DNA from: an uncultured Candidatus Saccharibacteria bacterium
GTDB taxonomy: Bacteria > Patescibacteriota > Saccharimonadia > Saccharimonadales > Saccharimonadaceae
Assembly: GCA_938033875.1 (NCBI GenBank)
Contig: CALHKG010000004.1
Coordinates: 1-50,388 of the forward strand
Direction: 5' to 3'
Length of the DNA: 50,388 bases
This document shows positions 7,634 to 14,670 of this stretch, in pieces. The notes beneath the pieces were generated by a model. That model worked only from the letters and a program-made list of their open reading frames with translations, did no database searches and was not told the origin of the DNA. Position numbers and translations under genes: made by a program. Every line of letters begins with the position of its first letter. The first letter of the stretch is position 1.

Positions 7634-9325
7634 ATGGACAAGAACCAATCAGATAAATATAGAATACCTAGAGTAGTAGGTGAATATGATTCTGCAAAGC
7701 GTCGTGATAAAGGTTTGCCTGGGCGTATAGGAGAGGCTGTAATGAGAGCAGCTAGTCGTGTAGTAACGACAGGAAAAGAGTATGCTAAACGCATAGGCGC
7801 GGACGCAAAAAGGCCTGAAAATGATAAGGGATTGATGGGAAAGCTTGGTTTTCCTGGTAATCCCGAAAATCCAACTGAAGCTTCAGAAGGCTCTACTGAT
7901 ACCTCAAAACCTGGCGCGAATGAATCGAAAACTGAAAAGAGGAAGGTTAATGCTCCAGGAGAATCAGCGACGCTAGAAGATTCTAATGAAGGTAAAGAAA
8001 TGAAGTCTGGTGATAATCCAGAAGGCTTAACGCCATACGAACAGGCTATGCGAGATAAATATCTTGGTGATGAGTATGATGAAGCGGAGTATGGCGACGA
8101 TAAACCAGAGAAGAATGAGCGGGTTGAAGATTTGAATTCCGAAGGCGCAACTTATGTTGATGACACCCCAACAGAGAAGATTGATTTGAAGACGTATGAA
8201 GCCGTTACTAATCTTAAGATTGCTCGAAGTAGATTCGCTAAAGCGAGCGTTGCCGTTGAATCACACTTCTTTAAGAAGTTCTTTGGCGGAAAGAAGCGCC
8301 AAGCTGAATTAGAAGCTGCTGCCGAACAGTTGAAGCAGTGCGAATTGGAATACATGCGTCTTAAATTTGCTGATAAGATCGAAGCAGCAAAACAGGATCC
8401 AGAAAAGCAGGCTGAATTAGCAGCGGAAATGGGGCAAGCAGCGCTTGCAAATATGCGAGAAACCTCAAGAACGACGACAGATAAGTATGACGACATGCTT
8501 GATGATCGTAATATATTTAAGAAAGCTGCCGCTAAAGTTGGTAAATGGTTTAATAAGGGTGGTAGGATTGCTCAGTTGTTGAAGTTGGGCGGTACTGGTT
8601 TTGCGGTAGGCGCTACTACAGCAACCTTCGCTGGATGGCCTATTACTACGGCTGTCGGTATTGTAACGGAATTAGGAGTTGCTGGAGCAACAAAGCAAGC
8701 TGTTCTGGAAGAGCGTCGTGGCGAAGATCGCATAGATGACGACAGTCTTGAAGCTATAGATCCTTCATTTAAGGATACTGTGGCTAACATGAAAATTGAC
8801 GATGTTATGAAGCGTGCAGTCAATGTATCGATTGACAATCTTAAGGATGTGAGTATAGAGAGGCAGGATGCCCTGCGTAAGAAAGTACGATCGTCATTAG
8901 GTAAGTATGGTGCTGGTTTTGCCTTGGGTGGTTTTGCTGGTAAATTTGCCGGTGACTGGGCTAACTCTGCGCACGCTACTGGGGCTGAGAGTAACACTAC
9001 AACACCTCCACAATCTGGTAGTGGGCAAATACCACAGCAGCCTAGCGGCGCATCTTCTATGGACAACTCTATTGCCAAAACAATCGTAAATAATATTAAT
9101 CCAGATACATCAAACTTCAATTCTTACGACTATCCTTGGGACTGGGCTGCCGAGAAGTTTGGTGACGCAAACGCAATGGATCAACTTCATAATCTGGCCG
9201 ATAAAGCCATGGCTAATGGTCACACCGTGGAATGGTTTAATAACCCTGACGGATCAGTTTGGATGAAAGTTGACGGATCTAGCGTTACTGCTGACGTATT
9301 GAAGGTGTTGAATAAATACGCTTAA
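7634..9325 (+). CDS. Large unknown protein with two hydrophobic Gly/Ala segments
   Basis: A 563-aa protein of unknown function. The start at 7634 (MDKNQSD) is preferred over an in-frame TTG at 7592; AAAGGA lies 12 nt upstream. Residues 1-170 are charged and probably disordered. Residues 180-290 are Ala/Glu/Lys-rich and helical (coiled-coil-like). Residues about 315-350 are a Gly/Ala-rich hydrophobic stretch (GFAVGATTATFAGWP...), with a second one (GAGFALGGFAGKFAGDWA) near 420-437. A Ser/Thr/Pro/Gln linker follows, and then a C-terminal module of about 60 residues with conserved-looking Trp. The hydrophobic parts could insert in or associate with the membrane. Two DUF5663-like genes follow downstream, the first 35 nt away. 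Confidence 0.75.
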   Translation: MDKNQSDKYRIPRVVGEYDSAKRRDKGLPGRIGEAVMRAASRVVTTGKEYAKRIGADAKRPENDKGLMGKLGFPGNPENPTEASEGSTDTSKPGANESKTEKRKVNAPGESATLEDSNEGKEMKSGDNPEGLTPYEQAMRDKYLGDEYDEAEYGDDKPEKNERVEDLNSEGATYVDDTPTEKIDLKTYEAVTNLKIARSRFAKASVAVESHFFKKFFGGKKRQAELEAAAEQLKQCELEYMRLKFADKIEAAKQDPEKQAELAAEMGQAALANMRETSRTTTDKYDDMLDDRNIFKKAAAKVGKWFNKGGRIAQLLKLGGTGFAVGATTATFAGWPITTAVGIVTELGVAGATKQAVLEERRGEDRIDDDSLEAIDPSFKDTVANMKIDDVMKRAVNVSIDNLKDVSIERQDALRKKVRSSLGKYGAGFALGGFAGKFAGDWANSAHATGAESNTTTPPQSGSGQIPQQPSGASSMDNSIAKTIVNNINPDTSNFNSYDYPWDWAAEKFGDANAMDQLHNLADKAMANGHTVEWFNNPDGSVWMKVDGSSVTADVLKVLNKYA

Positions 9326-9360
9326 TAGGTAAAATATAAAAATAAACAAGGAGATAAAAA

Positions 9361-9675
9361 ATGTTTGAAATTACTGACGAATTCTTAGCACAGGCTGGTT
9401 TTGGATCATTGCCTGCAGATAAAAAAGAGCAAATGAGGGAAGACGTCGCTAACAGTGTACAGGATAAGATTACAAGGAAGATTTTACTGGCTGTTGGCGA
9501 AGTGAGGCTGGATGAGTTTATGAGATTACTGGATGGCGACGATGTTTCTGCAGTATTGAATTGGTGCGCAAATAATGGTGTTAATTTAATGGAAATTGTT
9601 CAAGCCTCGATGAATGAGACCATGATTGAGCTACAAAAATTATACAATGACGCGCTGAATATGATTCGCGGATAG
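9361..9675 (+). CDS. DUF5663-like small helical protein (copy 1)
   Basis: A 104-aa, acidic, all-helical protein. It opens with FEITDEFLAQAGFGSLPADKKEQM, which parallels the opening of the downstream 157-aa protein (FQLNEEFLKELGLDQLPEDQQKSL). This pattern of a short hydrophobic helix, 'L..LP', and a helix with R/E matches the DUF5663 family of candidate-phyla bacteria. Function unknown. An AAGGAG ribosome site stands 9-10 nt before ATG. The gene lies 35 nt after the large unknown gene and probably shares its transcript. Confidence 0.75.
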   Translation: MFEITDEFLAQAGFGSLPADKKEQMREDVANSVQDKITRKILLAVGEVRLDEFMRLLDGDDVSAVLNWCANNGVNLMEIVQASMNETMIELQKLYNDALNMIRG

Positions 9676-9692
9676 TAATATTAAACAGTTAC

Positions 9693-9701
9693 TGGTATAA
9701 T
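9693..9701 (+). promoter_or_regulatory. Extended -10 promoter of DUF5663-like copy 2
   Basis: TGG-TATAAT (9693-9701). Predicted +1 is about 9708, with a 30-nt leader carrying AAGGAGG before ATG 9738. The -35 is weak. Confidence 0.55.
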
Positions 9702-9737
9702 TTAACTTAATCATATAGACGAAAGAAAAGGAGGACT

Positions 9738-10211
9738 ATGTTCCAACTGAATGAAGAATTTCTTAAAGAATTGGGGCTGGACCAGCTGCCGGAAGATCAG
9801 CAAAAATCGTTGTTGCAACATATTTATAGTGAATTGGAGCTTCGAGTTGGCGAACGATTAAGCCAGGGAATGAGCAATGCTCAGCTGGAGGAATTTGCGG
9901 GAATTATCGATAAAACTCCTGGTGCTGTGGATGATTTTCTGATGAAACACGCACCTAATTATCAACAGGAACCAATGTTGCAGAAAATGTCACAAGCTTC
10001 AGGTTTGCCAGTTGACGATCCGCGTCTGAAGGATGAATTTGCAGCTACTAAGTGGCTAGAGGTCAATCGACCAGATTATCGTGACGTTGTGGCTGCGGTT
10101 ATGGCTGATCTTAAGAAGGAAATTATAGCGAATAAAGATGCTATTTTAGGTGGCATGAGTGCACCTTCAGCGCCACAGCAGACTCAAAGCGACTTTGATT
10201 TGGCTGCTTAG
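9738..10211 (+). CDS. DUF5663-like small helical protein (copy 2)
   Basis: A 157-aa protein. The first 60 residues resemble the 104-aa neighbour (EEFLKELGLDQLPEDQ, then a LxxR-type helix), so the two are probably an ancient tandem duplication. The C-terminal half adds a segment rich in Asp/Lys and ends in a Ser/Ala/Pro/Gln tail. It has its own extended -10 promoter and a very strong ribosome site (AAGGAGG). Function unknown. The gene ends 9 nt from the convergent fmt gene. Confidence 0.75.
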   Translation: MFQLNEEFLKELGLDQLPEDQQKSLLQHIYSELELRVGERLSQGMSNAQLEEFAGIIDKTPGAVDDFLMKHAPNYQQEPMLQKMSQASGLPVDDPRLKDEFAATKWLEVNRPDYRDVVAAVMADLKKEIIANKDAILGGMSAPSAPQQTQSDFDLAA

Positions 10212-10220
10212 TCAGTGAAT

Positions 10221-11108
10221 TTAGACTTGATGACCGCGGATAAATTCTTCTGCGGTCATTGTTTTTCCGCTGGGCGCGATGAGCTCGTCAATAATTAAAT
10301 AGTTGTCGTCGGCAAATTTTTTATCAAGATGAGAACTCGGAGTTTTGTCACAATGGGATTTCGTGATGATAATATCTCGATCGTCAATTGCCATTCGGCT
10401 ACGCGGAAACCCGAGGTGTGCGCGGATGTGAGCTTCAGCCTCGGCGGCGGTCATACACTCAGTATTGAGCCATGAATTGTCCTTGTTTAATAATTGGCAA
10501 TATGAAGCCTGAGAATTGTCCTGTGGTGTTGGCTGAAGACTCCCATTGATGATATTTGGCAAGTTTTTTATTAGCAGAGAAGTGCCGTCGTGAAATAATT
10601 CGTCGTATAATTCGAACTTTGTTTCTTTTCCAGTGAGCGATTGTCGAGTTTGGATATATATAGGACCGGCATCCATTTTACTATCAAGTTGCATTATTGA
10701 TACGCCAGTTTCGGCATCTCTATTGGCTATAGCTGATTCGATAGGCGAGGGTCCTCGATATTTTGGTAGTAGAGAAGGGTGAACATTGATAATTCCCGGT
10801 GTAAATAAGTCGATAATTGACTGGGGAATGATTTTTCCGTATGCAACCAAAACTCCCGTTACTGGCTGAAGTTGTTTTATATAGTCGGTAATTTCACTGA
10901 CTTTGCTTGGCTGCAAAACTGGAATATTATGAGACTTAGCGAATGTTTTTACTGGAGGTTCAGTAAGTTTGTGTCCACGACCACGCTTGGTGTCAGGTTT
11001 GGTAATAACGCAAACAACGTTAAATCTCTCTTCAACGAGAGCTTCTAAAGTAATTAGACTGTAATTTTCAGTCCCAAAGAATACTATTTTCGGCGATATC
11101 TTTGTCAT
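10221..11108 (-). CDS. fmt: Methionyl-tRNA formyltransferase
   Basis: A 295-aa enzyme. It transfers the formyl group of 10-formyl-THF to Met-tRNAfMet. The N-terminal formyltransferase domain holds INVHPSLLPKYRGPSPIESAI, the family signature with the catalytic Asn and His and the SLLPKYRG loop. A catalytic Asp is in the MQLDSKMDAGPIY region. The C-terminal OB-like domain (residues about 205-290) is present. The start at 11108 overlaps the 3' end of def by 41 nt in another frame, so translation is probably coupled and def-fmt form one operon. The terminator of the opposite DUF5663-like gene is embedded in its last codons. Confidence 0.95.
   Translation of the reverse strand: MTKISPKIVFFGTENYSLITLEALVEERFNVVCVITKPDTKRGRGHKLTEPPVKTFAKSHNIPVLQPSKVSEITDYIKQLQPVTGVLVAYGKIIPQSIIDLFTPGIINVHPSLLPKYRGPSPIESAIANRDAETGVSIMQLDSKMDAGPIYIQTRQSLTGKETKFELYDELFHDGTSLLIKNLPNIINGSLQPTPQDNSQASYCQLLNKDNSWLNTECMTAAEAEAHIRAHLGFPRSRMAIDDRDIIITKSHCDKTPSSHLDKKFADDNYLIIDELIAPSGKTMTAEEFIRGHQV
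10230..10266 (+). terminator. Terminator of DUF5663 copy 2, inside fmt coding sequence
   Basis: ATGACCGC (10230-10237) pairs perfectly with GCGGTCAT (10252-10259) and is followed by TGTTTTT. It lies within the last 15 codons of the convergent fmt gene. Confidence 0.8.
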
Positions 11109-11643
11109 AATCTAACGGTTGCAACTCGCCTTTCTTATCGAGCGTATAAAAAGCGTCTTTTTTATTCTTAATATGGTCTATAAAAACTAATCCGTTGCAG
11201 TGGTCTATCTCATGCTGTAATACGCGCGCCAAAAATCCTTCGGCTTTAATTCGCACTTCTTCGCCATCTAAATTCATGGCTTTTACGCGAATTTTACTGT
11301 AGCGGGGGACTTTTCCGTAAATGCTTTTAACGCTTAAGCATCCCTCGAAGTCTTCAACAATTTCGCCTTCATATTTCACGATTTCTGGATTGATAAGAGT
11401 GATGAATTCGCGAGTTGATTTTCTTTCAAAGTCAGCTCTAACAATCACAACACGCTCTAATTTATCGACTTGAACTGCAGCCAGGGCGGCGCTAATTTCG
11501 TGAGGTCTGGAATCTTCCCAGTCCAGCGCAGCTGTGGTCATCTCGTCTGCCAGTTTTACAACATCATTAGTAACAACGTGGATTTTCGATGATTTTTGGC
11601 GAAGATGTGGGTTTGGTAATGTGATAATATCGTCTTTTGTCAT
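11068..11643 (-). CDS. def: Peptide deformylase
   Basis: A 191-aa iron/zinc metallohydrolase that removes the N-formyl group from nascent proteins. Motif II EGCLSV and motif III QHEIDHCNG (HExxH) are intact and supply the metal ligands Cys, His and His. Motif I, normally GxGLAAxQ, reads SAALAAVQV, losing both Gly. This is a visible deviation from the consensus. The start at 11643 lies 1 nt downstream of the predicted transcription start. First gene of def-fmt, located directly after the priA stop. Confidence 0.93.
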   Translation of the reverse strand: MTKDDIITLPNPHLRQKSSKIHVVTNDVVKLADEMTTAALDWEDSRPHEISAALAAVQVDKLERVVIVRADFERKSTREFITLINPEIVKYEGEIVEDFEGCLSVKSIYGKVPRYSKIRVKAMNLDGEEVRIKAEGFLARVLQHEIDHCNGLVFIDHIKNKKDAFYTLDKKGELQPLDYDKDIAENSILWD

Positions 11644-11650
11644 TGCTATA

Positions 11651-11659
11651 ATTATACCA
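11651..11659 (-). promoter_or_regulatory. Extended -10 promoter of def-fmt (1-nt leader)
   Basis: Minus strand TGG-TATAAT (11659 to 11651), 6 nt, then +1 at 11644 and ATG at 11643. It lies in the short gap after priA. Confidence 0.65.
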
Positions 11660-11663
11660 GAAA

Positions 11664-13604
11664 TTACAGTAGACTTACAGGGTCGAGCTCGTACTGCCAG
11701 TGTGATGACGGCAGGAAATTCAAGACGTCAAGAAGCTCTTGTCTTTTGGGGCTTTTTACTACGATTTGCCATCGATGTGTATCGCGGACGCGCTCATAAA
11801 AAGCGGGCGTTGGTCCAAAAACTTCAATGTTATCAAAATTGGATTTTAATAGTTCGGACAATTTTTTAGCGTTCCTTATGGCGGCGGCTTCGGTTTTATA
11901 AACGCAAGTTAGTTTTAATAAGTAAGTAAAAGGTGGAAAGTTGGTTTTTTGTCGTTGAGATATGGTTCTTTGATAAAATTCTGTATAGTTTTGAGATAGT
12001 CCGTTTGTGATGGATGGGTGACTTGGCTGGTATGATTGGACGACAACTTCTGTTGGCGTGCTTGACCTGCCGACGCGGCCGACGACTTGGGCGAGCAATT
12101 GAAATGTTCGTTCGGGTGATGAATAGTCAGGGAGGGAAAGTCCGGTGTCGGCTTGAATGACTCCGACGACTGTTAAATGCGGCAAATCTAGTCCTTTAGC
12201 GATAACTTGCGTGCCGATAATTATATCTATTTCGCCATTTTTCAGTTCATCGTAACGCTCGTCCACGGTAGCCTTCAAATCGGTGTCTTTATCAAATCGA
12301 GCAATTTTTTTGTTCGGGAATAACCTCTGTAATTCGCCTTCAATTCGCTTAGTTCCGATACCTTTATGAATGATGTCGGCGTTTTTACATTCAGGGCAAC
12401 TAGTAGGAACTTTGGTTGAAAAACCGCAAATGTGGCATGACAATTTATGACTATCTGCATGTAGCGTGAGCGGAATAAAACAGCGTGGGCAGCCAGCCTG
12501 CCAGCCGCAGTTGTCACATAATGTGATTGATGCTGTGCCGCGTCGATTATGAAAAATAAGAACTTGCTCATTTTTTGATAATGCCGTGTTTATAGATTTC
12601 AGAAGTAGGTCAGAGAGGAATTGATGTTGAGTAAAATTGTTGCGCTTTGTCATATCGACCAGCGTCACGTTGGGGCGAACGGTGTCTGGTCTTGCTGGTT
12701 TTGTCATTGTAATGATTGGCGTGTTTGATTTTTTTGCAACGTAATAGTCGGCGACTGCTGGAGTGGCGCTACCCAGAATTAGCTTGCCGCGATGTTGATT
12801 CGTAAGAACTGAGGCGACGCGAAGGGCTGAATATCGAGGGGACTGCTCCTGCTTGAAGCTCGGTTCGTGACACTCATCAATCACCACAAGTCCGAGCTGT
12901 TGCACGGGCATGAAAAGAGCAGACCGCGGGCCGATGATTACTACTGGATCGTTTGAGCTGATAACTCTTTTCCAGATTGCATATCGTTGAGCTTCGGTTT
13001 GTTTGGAATGGGTAACTATGACATTTGGTAGATGAGCGGAAAACTCAGCAACCAGTTGCGAGGTTAGGGCGATTTCGGGGACTAAAATTATTGATGATCG
13101 CTCTTCTTTTAAGGTTTGTTTTGCGGCTTCTATATATACTAGGGTTTTTCCTGAGCCAGTTACGCCGTGTAAAAGTACTGTTCCGGAATGGAGATTTTCG
13201 ATGGTCTGGAGGGCTGATTTTTGCTCATTGGTGAATACATTTTTTGTTCGATTTTCTGCTGGATTAACTGGGGTGGACTGGTTAATTGAGCGACGTTTTT
13301 TGGATAATCCGCTGGGTAAAATTGCTTGCCAGACGGTCGCTTGGTGTGTAGCGTAATATTTACTCATCCATATAGCAGTCTGAACGAGTTCGATCGGTAA
13401 GGGATATTCTTCAACGATTTTACTAATTGGCTTGACCTCAAAATCTGGTTGGCGAACTTCTTGTAGAACTACACCAATAGCATTGATTTTGCCGATTTCT
13501 ATAGTAACAATCATTCCGGTCGGCAGTCTTTCCTCTGAAGAATACGTAAACGAACTTGCGTCGGCGCGGACGATTCTTGTCGGTGAAACCAAATAGTAAT
13601 GCAT
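11664..13604 (-). CDS. priA: Primosomal protein N' (replication-restart helicase PriA)
   Basis: A 646-aa helicase for restarting stalled replication forks. The N-terminal DNA-binding domain occupies residues 1-110. Walker A GVTGSGKT and the DECH box (VIDECHEPSFKQEQ) belong to the helicase core. The zinc-binding insert has CDNCGWQAGCPRC, CHIC and CPEC pairs. The C-terminal helicase lobe carries the GTQVIAKGLD motif and QVVGRVGR. An in-frame frame extends up to 13784, but it would run through the divergent gene. The start at 13604 (MHYYLVSP) is exactly the predicted +1 of the promoter at 13611-13616. Confidence 0.95.
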   Translation of the reverse strand: MHYYLVSPTRIVRADASSFTYSSEERLPTGMIVTIEIGKINAIGVVLQEVRQPDFEVKPISKIVEEYPLPIELVQTAIWMSKYYATHQATVWQAILPSGLSKKRRSINQSTPVNPAENRTKNVFTNEQKSALQTIENLHSGTVLLHGVTGSGKTLVYIEAAKQTLKEERSSIILVPEIALTSQLVAEFSAHLPNVIVTHSKQTEAQRYAIWKRVISSNDPVVIIGPRSALFMPVQQLGLVVIDECHEPSFKQEQSPRYSALRVASVLTNQHRGKLILGSATPAVADYYVAKKSNTPIITMTKPARPDTVRPNVTLVDMTKRNNFTQHQFLSDLLLKSINTALSKNEQVLIFHNRRGTASITLCDNCGWQAGCPRCFIPLTLHADSHKLSCHICGFSTKVPTSCPECKNADIIHKGIGTKRIEGELQRLFPNKKIARFDKDTDLKATVDERYDELKNGEIDIIIGTQVIAKGLDLPHLTVVGVIQADTGLSLPDYSSPERTFQLLAQVVGRVGRSSTPTEVVVQSYQPSHPSITNGLSQNYTEFYQRTISQRQKTNFPPFTYLLKLTCVYKTEAAAIRNAKKLSELLKSNFDNIEVFGPTPAFYERVRDTHRWQIVVKSPKRQELLDVLNFLPSSHWQYELDPVSLL

Positions 13605-13643
13605 GTTCATATTATATCGCGAAAAAAATGCTAAAATAAGCAT
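13605..13643. promoter_or_regulatory. Back-to-back leaderless promoters, priA and PRTase-like gene
   Basis: Minus strand: TATAAT (13616 to 13611), +1 at 13604, the A of the priA ATG. Plus strand: extended -10 TGC-TAAAAT (13629-13637), +1 at 13644, the A of the other ATG. Only 39 bp separate the two start codons. Neither has an evident consensus -35. Confidence 0.65.
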
Positions 13644-14303
13644 ATGTATTTTGAGAGTCGTTCGCAGGCTGGGGCAATTCTGGCTGATCAAGTACTGGAA
13701 AAGTATCGCTATGAAAACTGCGCAGTGGTTGCAATTGGCGAAGGTGGCGTGTTGGTTGGTGAGCAAATTGCAGTGAAGCTTCACTGTGTTCTCATGATGT
13801 TGTTGAGCGAGGGGATTGAGATTCCTGGGGAAAGTTTAAGCATCGGGGCGATGTCGCAGTCTGGGCAATTTACGTATAATAGTCAATTTTCTGACGGTGA
13901 AATTAATGAATATACTAGTGAATTTCACGGTTATCTGGAAGAGAAAAAGCGCGAGGCTCATCAGAAGATGAATAGGCTTTTGGGTGATGGTGGAATCATC
14001 GATAAGGATATGCTAAAGGATCGGGTGGTGATTTTAGCGAGTGATGGTTTTGGCGATGATTTGTCGGTTTTGGATGTGGCTTTAAGTTTTCTGAAGTCTG
14101 TTCGGATTGAGAAATTGGTGATTGCGGTGCCGTTTTGTGGCGTGGCGGCGGTGGATAAATTGCACATGACGGTTGATGAAATGCATATCTTGGACGTGAA
14201 GGAGAATTTTATGGGATTAAATCATTATTATGAGGATAATATATTGCCGTCCAAAGAGGAAACGATAGCGAAAATTAATCAAGTTATTTTGAATTGGAAA
14301 TAA
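13644..14303 (+). CDS. Phosphoribosyltransferase-like protein, degenerate PRPP loop
   Basis: A 219-aa protein with the type I PRTase layout: N-terminal 'F.SR.QAG..LA..V...Y', the AIGEGGVLVGEQIA stretch (usual R/P-GGVPVGxxIA), and a C-terminal VVIAVPFCGVAAVDKL strand followed by HYYEDN. The PRPP-binding motif expected as V(I/L)VDDGxATGAT reads VILASDGFGDDLSVL, retaining DG but losing the first acidic residue and the TGAT phosphate loop. It may therefore be catalytically altered or non-enzymatic. Leaderless start at 13644. Substrate unknown. Confidence 0.78.
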   Translation: MYFESRSQAGAILADQVLEKYRYENCAVVAIGEGGVLVGEQIAVKLHCVLMMLLSEGIEIPGESLSIGAMSQSGQFTYNSQFSDGEINEYTSEFHGYLEEKKREAHQKMNRLLGDGGIIDKDMLKDRVVILASDGFGDDLSVLDVALSFLKSVRIEKLVIAVPFCGVAAVDKLHMTVDEMHILDVKENFMGLNHYYEDNILPSKEETIAKINQVILNWK

Positions 14304-14367
14304 AAAACTTGTCGGGTGTTGTAAAATTGTGATAAACTTTAATTAAGAAAGATGCGTTAGGGAGGTT

Positions 14368-14670
14368 ATGTTAGACGTTTTTATTACATCTAGGGTGCGG
14401 CGAAAAATTGTAGTAGTATACGCTAAGTATCCTGATTTTCACACACATGTTCGCGGATTAGCAAAGCTAATTAAGGAAGATCCTGGAAATATTCAACGAG
14501 AGTTGAAGCGACTAGAAAAGGTTGGATTTTTGCAGAGTGAAAAGCAAGGTAACTCACGTACGTATTTCACTAATAAACAATTCCCAATTTTTAAGGAATT
14601 GCAAAGTATGGTGATTAAATCTCAGCAATATTCAGCGCGATCAAAGCGCGGCATGGCTGATAAAGACTAA
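14368..14670 (+). CDS. Winged-helix (ArsR/MarR-type) transcriptional regulator
   Basis: A 100-aa protein. Residues 1-80 form a winged helix: 'SRVRRKIVVVYAKYPD', the recognition region 'VRGLAKLIKEDPGNIQRELKRLEKVGFL', and wing 'SEKQGNSRTYFTN'. It resembles ArsR-like regulators that read nucleotidyltransferase-type or metabolic operons. The ligand is not visible. GGGAGG stands 4-5 nt before ATG. The stop overlaps the recJ start by one base (TAATG), so it is transcribed and probably translated together with recJ. A weak extended -10 (TGT-GATAAA) lies near 14328-14336. Confidence 0.82.
   Translation: MLDVFITSRVRRKIVVVYAKYPDFHTHVRGLAKLIKEDPGNIQRELKRLEKVGFLQSEKQGNSRTYFTNKQFPIFKELQSMVIKSQQYSARSKRGMADKD

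Noticed and set aside
8572..9120. 182-aa minus-strand frame opposite the 563-aa gene
   Set aside because: No ribosome site or family; the plus-strand frame is longer, with promoter and ribosome site.
13605..13784. N-terminal extension of priA upstream of 13604
   Set aside because: It would overlap the divergent gene and contain the promoter; family length and the leaderless +1 both support 13604.
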